DNA from: Chitinophagaceae bacterium
GTDB taxonomy: Bacteria > Bacteroidota > Bacteroidia > Chitinophagales > Chitinophagaceae
Reading direction: 5' to 3'
DNA: 64,000 nucleotides
NCBI GenBank assembly: GCA_016720745.1
Contig: JADKKA010000001.1
Span: 124,001-188,000, forward strand
Below the pieces are notes generated by a model. It saw only the letters and a program-made list of their open reading frames with translations. It did not search any database and had not been told where the DNA came from. Every line of letters starts with the position of its first letter. Positions within the stretch are counted from its first letter, which is position 1. Made by a program: the position numbers and the translations under genes. Of this stretch, positions 17,288 through 26,600 are shown piece after piece.

Positions 17288-17944
17288 GTGCATTCATTTA
17301 CCGAGGAAAACTATCTCAAGGCCATTTATAAGTTACAGGAAACCAACGGTGAAGTAGTGGCTACTTCAGCCCTTGCCCAGGTAATGGGCGTACATGCTCC
17401 CTCTGTAACCGATATGCTGAAACGGATGGCAGGGAAGAAATTGGTGACCTACCAAAAGTCAAAAGGCTTTAAGTTATCAGAAAAGGGGAAAAAAGTGGCC
17501 GTGGGGATTATCCGTAACCACCGGCTTTGGGAAGTGTTCCTGGTTGATAAATTGGGTTTTCGCTGGGATGAGGTGCATGACCTGGCTGAACAATTAGAGC
17601 ATATACACAGCGAAGATCTTACAAATAAACTGGATAAGTTCTTAGGGTTCCCCAAAGCCGACCCTCATGGTGATCCAATACCAGATGCAAATGGTGTCTT
17701 ACCCAAATCAAAATCTGTTTTACTTTCTTCTCTTAAAGCTGGTGAAGAAGGGACCTTTACTGGTGTTACAGATCATTCTCCGGTTTTTCTGAATTATTTG
17801 GATAAAAATGCGATTTCATTAGGTAACAGCATTAAAGTAACATCTATTGAAGAATACGATCAGACTTATACGCTGCAGTTGACGGGCAAAAAAGAGGTTA
17901 CAGTAAGTTTTAAAGTAGTCAATAGCCTACTGGTGAGCAGATAA
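17288..17944 (+). CDS. DtxR/MntR-family metal-dependent transcriptional repressor
   Basis: 218 aa from GTG 17288. The winged HTH (1-70; FTEENYLKAIYKLQE, HAPSVTDMLKRM, YQKSKGFKLSEKG) is followed by the dimerization and metal-binding domain (RNHRLWEVFL, DEVHDLAEQLEHIHSEDL, DPHGDPIP) and a C-terminal SH3-like FeoA domain (about 145-218). Such proteins sense Fe2+ or Mn2+ and repress transport or redox genes. It diverges from the di-heme/Rieske/porin unit, with a DtxR-like box between. Confidence 0.92.
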   Translation: MHSFTEENYLKAIYKLQETNGEVVATSALAQVMGVHAPSVTDMLKRMAGKKLVTYQKSKGFKLSEKGKKVAVGIIRNHRLWEVFLVDKLGFRWDEVHDLAEQLEHIHSEDLTNKLDKFLGFPKADPHGDPIPDANGVLPKSKSVLLSSLKAGEEGTFTGVTDHSPVFLNYLDKNAISLGNSIKVTSIEEYDQTYTLQLTGKKEVTVSFKVVNSLLVSR

Positions 17945-17966
17945 GACACCGAAATGTCAATATTTA

Positions 17967-18179
17967 TCAACAACAAGATTTGTTCGATTGAATTGGAGGG
18001 CAAGCTACTGTGCCATAGCTGCAAAATACACAACAATCACCCTGCTTTGGCCTTAGCATTGTTTCGCAATTTGTACACTTATAGAAATATTGACAAGCAT
18101 CTGTGGGCATAGTTTCGTCTTTCTGAAAACCGCATTCGGGGCAAGTGATCGTAGATTGTAGTGTTAATGTCTTTTCCAT
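17967..18179 (-). CDS. Small Cys-rich GDCC-motif zinc-ribbon-like protein
   Basis: 70 aa with 11 cysteines: CPEC, CTNC, GDCCVFCSYG, and a terminal CC. The paired CxxC sites look like a zinc ribbon, and the GDCCVFCSYG block recurs in small proteins beside mercury-transport genes in Bacteroidota. It is the last gene of the ArsR-MerTP unit, 6 bp after merTP. Metal storage or delivery is an inference. Confidence 0.75.
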   Translation of the reverse strand: MEKTLTLQSTITCPECGFQKDETMPTDACQYFYKCTNCETMLRPKQGDCCVFCSYGTVACPPIQSNKSCC

Positions 18180-18185
18180 TCTTTA

Positions 18186-18812
18186 TTAGTTTTTGTCGCA
18201 ACATGATATGGCTTTCACTTTGTAACCTGTTTTCTTGATAGCGGCTTCTATTGCCTTTACATCAACTTTAGATTTGTTGAAAGTGACCAAACTGCTTCGT
18301 GTTACATAAGAGGTTTTATAAGCCAATACGCCGTTTACTTTAGACAGTTCATTGTTTACATGCTCCTCGCAAGCCTCGCAGGTCATACCTTGTATAGTAA
18401 ATTTTATCTGTTGCTTGTTATCAACCACTGCAAATGCTGTTGTTTCTGCTTTCGGTTTCGGATAAAACATCTTTGCATAAAGTGGGAAAGTCATCATCAA
18501 TGCAGCAAAAACAGTTATTATTCCCAAAAACGTTTTGGATTGAAGGAATGAAGTCTTCTTAGTCGTTTCGCAATTACAATCCATGTCATTTGTTTTAGCT
18601 GGTTTTAGTTTCAAATACCATGCAAAGGCTAATACGGCAACTGATAAACCTATCAAATAAGGTCTTGCCGGTTCTATCCATGAAAAGTTTGCAGCAATGC
18701 TGCTGCTACCGGCAAGCAATGCAATAACAGGTGTGATACAGCAGAGCGAAGCTGCAATAGCAGTAAGAACACCTGCACTTGTAAATGTGCCTGTTGATTT
18801 TATACTTATCAT
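18186..18812 (-). CDS. merTP: MerTP mercuric/heavy-metal transport protein (MerT-MerP fusion)
   Basis: 208 aa. The MerT-like part (1-125) has three membrane spans and the paired cysteines SLCCITP (C24, C25); a DCNCE motif lies in the loop. The C-terminal MerP/HMA domain (about 140-208) has GMTCEACEEH and a second terminal CC. MerTP takes up Hg2+ for reduction, but no MerA reductase is present in the window, so the physiological metal may differ or the reductase lies elsewhere. It overlaps the ArsR gene by 4 bp. Confidence 0.87.
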   Translation of the reverse strand: MISIKSTGTFTSAGVLTAIAASLCCITPVIALLAGSSSIAANFSWIEPARPYLIGLSVAVLAFAWYLKLKPAKTNDMDCNCETTKKTSFLQSKTFLGIITVFAALMMTFPLYAKMFYPKPKAETTAFAVVDNKQQIKFTIQGMTCEACEEHVNNELSKVNGVLAYKTSYVTRSSLVTFNKSKVDVKAIEAAIKKTGYKVKAISCCDKN

Positions 18813-19186
18813 ACTGTTTCCAGTTTTTGAGTTTGTACATTAATATGTTTGAAGAAAGGCCTTAATATCTTTAGATTTTCCTGTGTAAGGGAATAATAAA
18901 TTGTTTGCCCTTCTTTCCTGGTTTCAACAATATTCCCATCCTTTAATTTCCTTAAATGTTGAGATACGGCGGGGATACTCATGCCTAAAATATCAGCAAG
19001 GTCGCAGGGGCATAATTCTTTTTCTTCTTCCAGTAAATAGATAATCTTTAATCTTACCTCATTGCCAGCTAAAGCCAATATATTAGAAAGGCTTGCAAAA
19101 GATTTTTGGGCAGTTTTTAATTTTTCTTTACAATTTTTTATTTGCTCATGGTCTGCAAATAGCCTGATACAAGTATTGTTTGCCAT
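18809..19186 (-). CDS. ArsR/SmtB-family metalloregulator, CadC-like
   Basis: 125 aa from ATG 19186; longer in-frame starts add a hydrophobic stretch unlike the family. Winged HTH with ELCPCDLADILGMSIPAVSQHLRKL: the ELCxCDL cysteines are the alpha-3 metal ligands of ArsR/CadC. Additional N-terminal cysteines (NTCIRLF, KNCKEKL) recall the CadC alpha-3N site for Cd/Pb/Bi. It should repress its own operon with merTP until metal binds. Confidence 0.88.
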   Translation of the reverse strand: MANNTCIRLFADHEQIKNCKEKLKTAQKSFASLSNILALAGNEVRLKIIYLLEEEKELCPCDLADILGMSIPAVSQHLRKLKDGNIVETRKEGQTIYYSLTQENLKILRPFFKHINVQTQKLETV

Positions 19187-19210
19187 GAGGTAAAGATAAA
19201 GCAAATCATT

Positions 19211-19230
19211 ATTTAAGCAAATACTTAAAT
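19211..19230 (-). promoter_or_regulatory. ArsR/CadC-type operator
   Basis: ATTTAAG (19211-19217) and CTTAAAT (19224-19230) form a perfect 7-bp inverted repeat with a 6-nt spacer, 25 bp upstream of the regulator start. AT-rich inverted repeats of this size are normal for ArsR/SmtB operators. Confidence 0.6.
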
Positions 19231-19259
19231 ACAAATTATTTAATAATTTAACCCGTCTT

Positions 19260-21254
19260 TCAAACCTTCATTCTTTGTATCCGCACCGCATTTAGAATAG
19301 CCAATAAAGCCACCCCAACGTCAGCAATGACTGCTTCCCATAAGGTGGCGACTCCGCCAGCGCCTAAAGCCAGTACAAAGACCTTTACGGTCATCGCCAT
19401 GATGATGTTCTGCCAAACGATATTTCGTGTGATTTTTCCGATTTTAATGGCAGAAACTATTTTGTGTGGCTGGTCGTTCTGAATCACTACATCTGCAGTC
19501 TCAATTGTGGCATCGCTTCCTAACCCGCCCATTGCTACCCCTGCATCTGCCAAAGCTACTACCGGTGCATCATTAACACCATCCCCCACAAAAGCTATAT
19601 GCTTTCCTTCATCTTTCAACCTCTGTACTTTCTCCACTTTACCTTCCGGGAGCAAATCTCCATAAGCTTCATCAATGCCAACTGCCTTTGCTACTTCATT
19701 TACTACTGATTGTTTATCGCCTGAAAGCATGACGGTTCTGATGTTAAGACTGTGCATGTCTTTAACAGCCTGTATTGCATCTTCTTTTATTTCATCCCCA
19801 ATGGTAATGTATCCTGCATACTGATTGTTGATAGCCGTTACTACAATTGTATCAACTATATTTTCAATTTCTGCCGGGTAAGCAATATTATATTTCCTCA
19901 ACAGTTTAACATTGCCTGCCAGCACCTGCTTTCCGTCAACCTTCCCCTTTAAGCCATGACCAGAAATTTCTTCCACCTCTTCTGCTTTTACGCCATTGGT
20001 TTTATCATCAGCATAATCAGTCACAGCTTTTGCAATGGGATGAGTTGAATTTTTTTCCAATGCTGCGGTCAGTCTAACCAACTCAGTTTTATCAATACCA
20101 TTAGCGACAACTTCCTGCACTTTAAAAACCCCTTTTGTAAGTGTACCGGTTTTGTCCATTACTACAGCATTCACCTTTGTCATTACATCGAGAAAATTTC
20201 CTCCTTTAAATAAAATTCCATTACGGGATGCAAGACCAATACCTCCAAAATATCCTAACGGAATGGATACTACCAATGCGCAGGGGCAACTAATCACTAA
20301 AAAAACCAATGCACGATAGAACCATGTTTGAAAATTATAATCTGCTGCAAAGAAGTACGGAACAAAGCAAACAGCTACGGCCAGGAAAAATACAATAGGC
20401 GTATATATTTTGGCGAAGCGGCTGATGAATAACTGTGTTTGTGACTTTCTTGCTGTGGCGTCCTGTACCATTTCTAATATCTTACTCAGCTTGCTGTCTT
20501 TAAATAGCGCTTTTACCTTGATTTCAGCAACAGTATTCAGGTTGATCATTCCGGCAAGGATGGTTTCGCCTTTATATTTTGTATCAGGTTTGCTTTCGCC
20601 TGTCAATGCGGCTGTGTTGAATGAAGCATTTTCTGAAAGTAATTCGCCATCCAATGCCACTTTCTCCCCGGGCTTCACCTGAATAGTTTCTCCCAATTCA
20701 ATAATAGACGGATCTGCAACGACCGGTAAACCATTTCTTATCACTGTCACTTCATCAGGTCTTACATCGAGCAGGGCTTTGATACTTCTCTTTGCATTAT
20801 TAACAGCGGCATCCTGGAACCATTCGCCGATCTGGTAAAATACCATTACTGCGACACCTTCTTCATATTCACCAATTACAAATGCTCCAATAGTTGCAAC
20901 ACTCATCAAAACAAATTCATTGAAAATGTCACCCCGTTTTGACTTTCTGAAAGCAAGGTCTAAAACATTTCGGCCTGCCAATAAATATGCAATCAGGTTT
21001 ATGATCAAAGATGGAATTTTAGGCAAGTCAATTTTAAAACCGTATTCCAATAAAAGTAAAACGATAAGTATGAATAACGCCAAAAGTAAATCCCAATGAG
21101 TTTTCCATCCTTGTTCATCTTTGTCCTCTTTTCCGTGATCATGACCATCGCCGGATGAATGCAATGGAACAACTTTTGTTGTATTTGTCTTCTCGTCTGT
21201 ACCGCAACATCCATCTTGTGCTGCATTTTTTATGTCATCGTGATTGTGTGCCAT
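19260..21254 (-). CDS. zntA: Zn/Cd/Pb-exporting P1B-2-type ATPase
   Basis: 664 aa. A His/Cys-rich N-terminus (HNHDD, DGCCGTD, GDGHDHG) replaces a full HMA domain. Core motifs: TGESKP (actuator), SCPCALV (CPC at 323-325), MDKTGTLTKG (D367 phosphorylation), STHPIAKAV (HP) and GDGVNDAPVVALADAGVA. CPC with these flanks is typical of Zn2+/Cd2+/Pb2+ exporters rather than copper pumps. It is followed by the ArsR unit after 74 bp and preceded by a NicO-like membrane gene after 6 bp. Confidence 0.9.
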   Translation of the reverse strand: MAHNHDDIKNAAQDGCCGTDEKTNTTKVVPLHSSGDGHDHGKEDKDEQGWKTHWDLLLALFILIVLLLLEYGFKIDLPKIPSLIINLIAYLLAGRNVLDLAFRKSKRGDIFNEFVLMSVATIGAFVIGEYEEGVAVMVFYQIGEWFQDAAVNNAKRSIKALLDVRPDEVTVIRNGLPVVADPSIIELGETIQVKPGEKVALDGELLSENASFNTAALTGESKPDTKYKGETILAGMINLNTVAEIKVKALFKDSKLSKILEMVQDATARKSQTQLFISRFAKIYTPIVFFLAVAVCFVPYFFAADYNFQTWFYRALVFLVISCPCALVVSIPLGYFGGIGLASRNGILFKGGNFLDVMTKVNAVVMDKTGTLTKGVFKVQEVVANGIDKTELVRLTAALEKNSTHPIAKAVTDYADDKTNGVKAEEVEEISGHGLKGKVDGKQVLAGNVKLLRKYNIAYPAEIENIVDTIVVTAINNQYAGYITIGDEIKEDAIQAVKDMHSLNIRTVMLSGDKQSVVNEVAKAVGIDEAYGDLLPEGKVEKVQRLKDEGKHIAFVGDGVNDAPVVALADAGVAMGGLGSDATIETADVVIQNDQPHKIVSAIKIGKITRNIVWQNIIMAMTVKVFVLALGAGGVATLWEAVIADVGVALLAILNAVRIQRMKV

Positions 21255-21260
21255 ATAGAA

Positions 21261-21875
21261 TCAATTAATAAAAAATGAAATAATTCCTGTAATAATTAAT
21301 ACAAGGCCGGTAATAATTCCGGCATTATGTTCCCATTTGTGCCAGTTTAATTTTAGTAATCCCTTGTAAGCTATCCTTATCCAGACCAGCATTCCTGCAA
21401 TGGTTATGATTGTATATAAGCCAGCAATCATAACAAGGAAATACCAGCCTTTACCACCTGCAAGCAGAAAATAAGCTTCAATCTCCATGCAGGGAGACAA
21501 AAACATAGCAATGACCAATGCGCCGACAACAGCACCTTTGCTCTTCCTTTCAATTTGCTTTTTCTCCAAATGAAAATGATGATGAGTGTAATGTTGTCTG
21601 ACAAAATAAAGTCCAATCAATATCAAAATAGAAGGGCCGATTATTTTAGTAAAGTCCTCGATATGTGTGGTAAGTTCGCTGCCTATCATAGCAAGCAGCA
21701 CGCCAATAACTATTGTACTGATTACATGCGCCATACCTGCAATGAAAGTAATACGTGTGGTCTCTGCCAGGCTCCAGCCTTCTTTTCTGCCAATAGCCAA
21801 TACCGGCAACCAATGGTTGGGAATCACTGCATGAAGCAGGCTGATCAATAAACTTCCAACAAAAATTGAGTACAT
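21261..21875 (-). CDS. NicO/RcnA-like polytopic membrane protein
   Basis: 204 aa, about six membrane spans. It has an N-terminal HAVIPNHWLP motif in the first helix pair, a second metal-ligand-like FLSPCMEIEAYF, and a His-rich loop (HYTHHHFHLEKK, about residues 95-106). Layout and motifs recall nickel/cobalt efflux (NicO/RcnA) or UreH-like proteins, although the signature is not canonical. It sits between the RND adaptor region and the Zn ATPase gene, so transport of a divalent metal is likely. Confidence 0.6.
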   Translation of the reverse strand: MYSIFVGSLLISLLHAVIPNHWLPVLAIGRKEGWSLAETTRITFIAGMAHVISTIVIGVLLAMIGSELTTHIEDFTKIIGPSILILIGLYFVRQHYTHHHFHLEKKQIERKSKGAVVGALVIAMFLSPCMEIEAYFLLAGGKGWYFLVMIAGLYTIITIAGMLVWIRIAYKGLLKLNWHKWEHNAGIITGLVLIITGIISFFIN

Positions 21876-21886
21876 GCTGTTTTATA

Positions 21887-22342
21887 TCAGGTCAATGTTC
21901 TGATTAAAGGCGATTTTTTATACAATTGATTGAACTTATCAATACCAAGTGTCTTTATCATTTTTTTCTTTTCCAATAATAGTACCTTGCTTTCTAAACT
22001 TTCGCTGAAGTAATAAACAGGTTTCGGACTATACGTTTTATAAATTATCACAAGGGCGATGCTCTCAACAATCTCGTAAGTGTTCCCCTGAGAAAACCGA
22101 AGTAACTTTTTTTGTGCATTCTGGAAACCCCATAAGCCCTTTTTCCTGATTTTTGTTTTGCTTTCATCATTCTTAATCAGCAGCAGAAATCTTCCGTGAT
22201 TGCCCCAGGGTGTTCGTATTTTCTTTATTCCCTGCTCAGGTACTACATAGTTATATACATCTGCTGCATTATAAAATATTTTGTTTTGCGAATCAGCATA
22301 ATTCCACGATAGAATCAGGCTTAATATTATAATGTATCGCAT
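21887..22342 (-). CDS. Secreted protein of unknown function
   Basis: 151 aa. A signal peptide covers 1-18 (ends ADSQ). The mature part is basic, with no cysteine or obvious metal ligands. I do not recognise the family. It lies between the CzcB adaptor (30 bp upstream) and the NicO-like gene (11 bp downstream), and so belongs to the efflux operon by position only. Confidence 0.6.
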   Translation of the reverse strand: MRYIIILSLILSWNYADSQNKIFYNAADVYNYVVPEQGIKKIRTPWGNHGRFLLLIKNDESKTKIRKKGLWGFQNAQKKLLRFSQGNTYEIVESIALVIIYKTYSPKPVYYFSESLESKVLLLEKKKMIKTLGIDKFNQLYKKSPLIRTLT

Positions 22343-22372
22343 GAGTGTTTTATTTAAGATTTTTGCCCGTAC

Positions 22373-23620
22373 TTAATGTTCATGTTCTCCCGAATTGGTC
22401 ATTTTTGCCAATACAAAGTATGCGCCCTTCACTACAATCTTCGCGTCTTTCGGAATCTCTTTCAGCAGAGTAATCTCCGTATATCCTACATCAGTTGTGC
22501 CTTTGGCAACAGGTATTCTCTCAAAGGTTATTCCTTTTTCATCTTTGTGACCTGCTTCTGCTTTTACATCATGTTTTACACTATCCTTTGTATGTTCTTC
22601 TTCTCCATTCTGCTCAGATACAATAAAAATATAATCCTGGCCTGCCACATTTACTATGGCCTCAGTTGGAACTGCCGGTAAGGTTTGATTTTCCAAACTA
22701 ATTACTGCTGTTATATTCATGCCATCAATCAAGCCCGTTTTATCACCCTGCACTTTTGCATGAACGGTTACTGCTTTGCTTTCACCTTCAAAGGAGGAGC
22801 CTAATGAATAAATCTGTGCATCATATTCTTTGCCGGGGTTGTTGGTTAGTGTAAAGTGTATGAGTTGATTATTTTTCAATTTGGGCAAATCTTTTTCATA
22901 AACAAACAAATCAAGATGCAACTGGCTGTTGTCAACAATTTCGGCAACAGGTGTGCTTACATCCACGTAGCTTCCCATTTTTACTATTACATTACTTACT
23001 ACGCCACTGATAGGGCTTGAAATTGACAAAACAGAAATCAATTTACCATTAGAAAGTCTTTCGGGATTAATGCCCATCAATTTAATCTGCTGCTCCAATG
23101 TTGATTTTAGCGTTCTTAATGTTCTTAATTCTGTTTCCGCAGACTGAAGATTTTTTAAAGCTCCTGCATTGCCTGCATTCAAATCTCTCTGTCTTTTTAC
23201 TTCCAATTCCGCCAACACGATTTTTGAATTCACACTGAGGTATTCGCTTTGAGCCTGGATAAAATCAGGGTTTGCAATTGTGGCAATTGTCTGTCCTTTT
23301 CTCACATAATTACCCGGTTGGATTAGCAAAGATTTAATCACACCACTGTACAAGGAATTTACACTTGCTTTGTTTTGATTAGGTACTTGTAAAACCCCGT
23401 TTGTTTTAAGAGAGGCTGTCAATTGTTTTTCTTCTATAACGCCCAATTCAATGCCAATGCTTTTTATCTGTTCATCCGTAAGTATGGCCGTGTTGGTATT
23501 TGCATGTTCATCTGTATGGCCTTCTTCTGTTGTTGCCGTTTCAGCAGTACCCTTACTGCTGCAAGAAACAAAGGTTGCAAGACCTGCGAAAAGGATTGTT
23601 AATATAAAACACTTCTTCAT
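22373..23620 (-). CDS. czcB: RND efflux periplasmic adaptor (CzcB-like)
   Basis: 415 aa lipoprotein (FVSCSSKG). Membrane-fusion-protein architecture: lipoyl half-motif GVIKSLLIQPGNYVRKGQTIATIANPDF, a coiled-coil hairpin (about 135-190), second lipoyl half SPISGVVSNVIVKMGSYVDV, then beta-barrel and membrane-proximal domains. Histidine-rich patches (EEGHTDEHANTN near the N-terminus, EEEHTKDS, final GEHEH) probably bind metal. It lies 11 bp downstream of the CzcA-TolC gene. Confidence 0.92.
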   Translation of the reverse strand: MKKCFILTILFAGLATFVSCSSKGTAETATTEEGHTDEHANTNTAILTDEQIKSIGIELGVIEEKQLTASLKTNGVLQVPNQNKASVNSLYSGVIKSLLIQPGNYVRKGQTIATIANPDFIQAQSEYLSVNSKIVLAELEVKRQRDLNAGNAGALKNLQSAETELRTLRTLKSTLEQQIKLMGINPERLSNGKLISVLSISSPISGVVSNVIVKMGSYVDVSTPVAEIVDNSQLHLDLFVYEKDLPKLKNNQLIHFTLTNNPGKEYDAQIYSLGSSFEGESKAVTVHAKVQGDKTGLIDGMNITAVISLENQTLPAVPTEAIVNVAGQDYIFIVSEQNGEEEHTKDSVKHDVKAEAGHKDEKGITFERIPVAKGTTDVGYTEITLLKEIPKDAKIVVKGAYFVLAKMTNSGEHEH

Positions 23621-23631
23621 CTGTATTTATT

Positions 23632-26600
23632 TTATTGATTGATGTAATAGTAATATTGAATGACTGACTGGTTATAAGCATTCAAATTTTCAAGATAATT
23701 TTTTTTAATCTCAATTGCCTGTGCCAGGTATTGTGATAATTCTGCAAAACTGATTTCTCCGGCACGGTATGCAAGTGTGGCAGCTTTTATAATTTCTTCT
23801 GCCTGTCTTAACCCGGTTGATTCATAAAAGAATAACAGGCTGCGACTCTTTTCCACTTCCTGCTGCATCTGTAATTGCCTTGTGCTTAAAACCTGTTTGC
23901 TATAATCAAATTGTCTTTGCTGAACGACCATATCGGCTTGCGCAACTTTTATTCTATTCTTAAAAGCACCTGCGCCAAATAATGGAAAAGCTGCTGTTAC
24001 CGAAAACCCGGTAAAGGGGTCATTAGCACCCCACAAACGCTGACTGAAGAAACGTCCTGAGAACTCAGGCTTGTTTTGATTCTTCACAACTCCAATACCT
24101 GCGGCAGCTATATTGATATTTTGCGATTGTAATGCCAGCAAAGGATGAAGACTGTCAGATATAGTGCCGGGCATCGACAGTCTCTCTAATGGTGTTATTA
24201 ACGGCAGCAAGGATTCATTTGTATTGAGGTATTGCGATAATAATTGCTGCTGAATCTGAATTTCTTTACTAATCTGCTGTATCAAAGCCTTTAGTTCCAT
24301 CATCCTTACATTAGCAGCAATACTATCTAAACCCGGACTGTCACCTGTTCTTACTTTCAGAATAGCAGCGTCATTCAATGATTTGTAAATGCTGTCCAAC
24401 CTGTGATAGAGTTGTTGTTTATCCTGCAAATACCAAAGCTGGTAGTAGACAGTTTTTACATCTCGTTTTACTTCAACATCAATAGCGGCCGTATTTACCT
24501 CGTAGTATTTCAACTGCTCATTGTAAAGATTCTTTTGTGCTTTATTCAGGCCCGGCCATGCAATGCTTTGTGATACCCCGATTTTTAATATCCCGGTGTT
24601 ATCACTTGGCCGCATATCTTCATTTTCTGCAAATACACCCGTTTTTGAAAAGGCAGTTGCTGTTTTAATCTGTGCTTCCCCTCTATTGATTTGCTGGTTA
24701 TTTATTTCATACAGCAAATTATTTTTTGCCAGTGCAATCGCTTCATTAATACTTACTCTTTTTACGTTGGGTTGCTGGGCATCTACATTATTTGAAATTG
24801 TCAGGGTCAGCATACCTGCAATGAATAGGGTTACAGGTTTCACTTTTGTTTTCCGTTTTGCTGAAAAAATAATATAAAGCAAAGGCAATACCACCAGTGT
24901 CAGGAATGTTGCAGTAATTAATCCGCCTATTACTACTGTGGCCAAGGGTTTTTGTACTTCTGCGCCCGCACCAGTTGATAATGCCATCGGAATAAAACCC
25001 AAAGCTGCTACCGAAGCAGTCATTAATACCGGACGTAAGCGGATTTTTGTTCCTTCAAACACCCGTTGAATGATGTCCTTCATTCCGTCTTTTTCTAACT
25101 GATTAAATGTGCTGATTAAAACAATACCATTTAGTACCGCCACACCAAACAATGCAATGAATCCTACGCCTGCTGAAATACTGAAAGGCATTCCTCTTAA
25201 CAGTAAAGCAAACACCCCGCCAATAGCACTCATAGGAATGGCGGTATAAATCAGTAATGCTTCTTTTGCTGACCCGAATGTGAAATAGAGTAACAAAAAA
25301 ATCAAAGCCAGCGCAACCGGCACAGCAATTTTTAATCTCGCTGATGCTTCCTGCAAGTTTTCAAATGTGCCCCCATACGTATAATAATAGCCCACCGGAA
25401 GAATTTCCTCAGCTATCAGTTTCTCCTGTATCTCTTTGACCACACTGGCAACATCACGGCCTTTTACATTAAAGCCAACTACAATTCTTCGTTTTCCTTC
25501 TTCACGGCTTATCTGTGCAGGGCCTTCCTTAAACGATACAGAAGCTACCTGTGATAATGGAATTTGTGAACCATCAGGGGTTGCTACAAATAAATTGCTT
25601 ACATCATCAATGGAAGTACGGCTTGCGCTGTCCAGCCTCACCACCAAATCAAATTTTCTTTCATTCTCAAAAACCACTCCCGCTGCTTCACCTGCAAAAG
25701 CCGTACTGACAGTATGATTGATGTCTTCAATATTCAAACCATATCCAGCTATCTTTGCCCGGTCATATTGAATAGTGATTTGTGGCAAACCTGTAGTTCT
25801 TTCTACCTGCGGGTCTGTTGCTCCTCTTACGGATTGTACCACTTGTGCAACTTTAGGTGCCAAAGCCGCTAACGTATCAATGTTCTCTCCGAATATCTTT
25901 ATAGCAACATCCTGTCTTACACCTGTCATCAATTCATTGAATCGCATTTGAATAGGTTGTGATGCCTCAAAGAAAACGCCGGGTATTACTTCTAATTTTT
26001 CAATCATCAATGCTGCCAGTTCATTATAATCTTTTGTTGTTGTCCATTCGCTTTTTGGTTTTAGCATAATGATAAGGTCTGATGCTTCGGGTGGCATTGG
26101 ATCGGTTGGAACTTCGGCGCTACCGGTTTTACCTACTACCATTTTTACTTCAGGAAATGATTTGATGATGCGGCTGGCCTGCATAGATGTTTCCACGCTT
26201 TGTGTTAAGGATGTTCCCTGTGGTAAGATGCAGTGAAATGCATAATCTCCTTCCTGTAACTGCGGAATAAATTCACCTCCCATCCTGCTGAAGATGACTA
26301 TAGCAACAGCCAATAAAGCAACTGCGCCGCCTACAACCGCATATTTCATTTTGATTGCCCAACGGATAAGCGGTGTATATAATCTCTGAAAGAACTCCAT
26401 CAGTTTATCAGAAATATTCTTCTTGTGGCTTGTTTTCTTTGAAAGAAATAATGCCGACATCATGGGAATATAAGTAAGTGAAAGTATCAATGCCCCTAAA
26501 ATGGCAAAGCCTACTGTTTCTGCCATTGGCCGGAACATTTTTCCCTCAATCCCCTGTAACGAAAGTATTGGCAAGTAAACAATGAGTATAATGATTTGTC

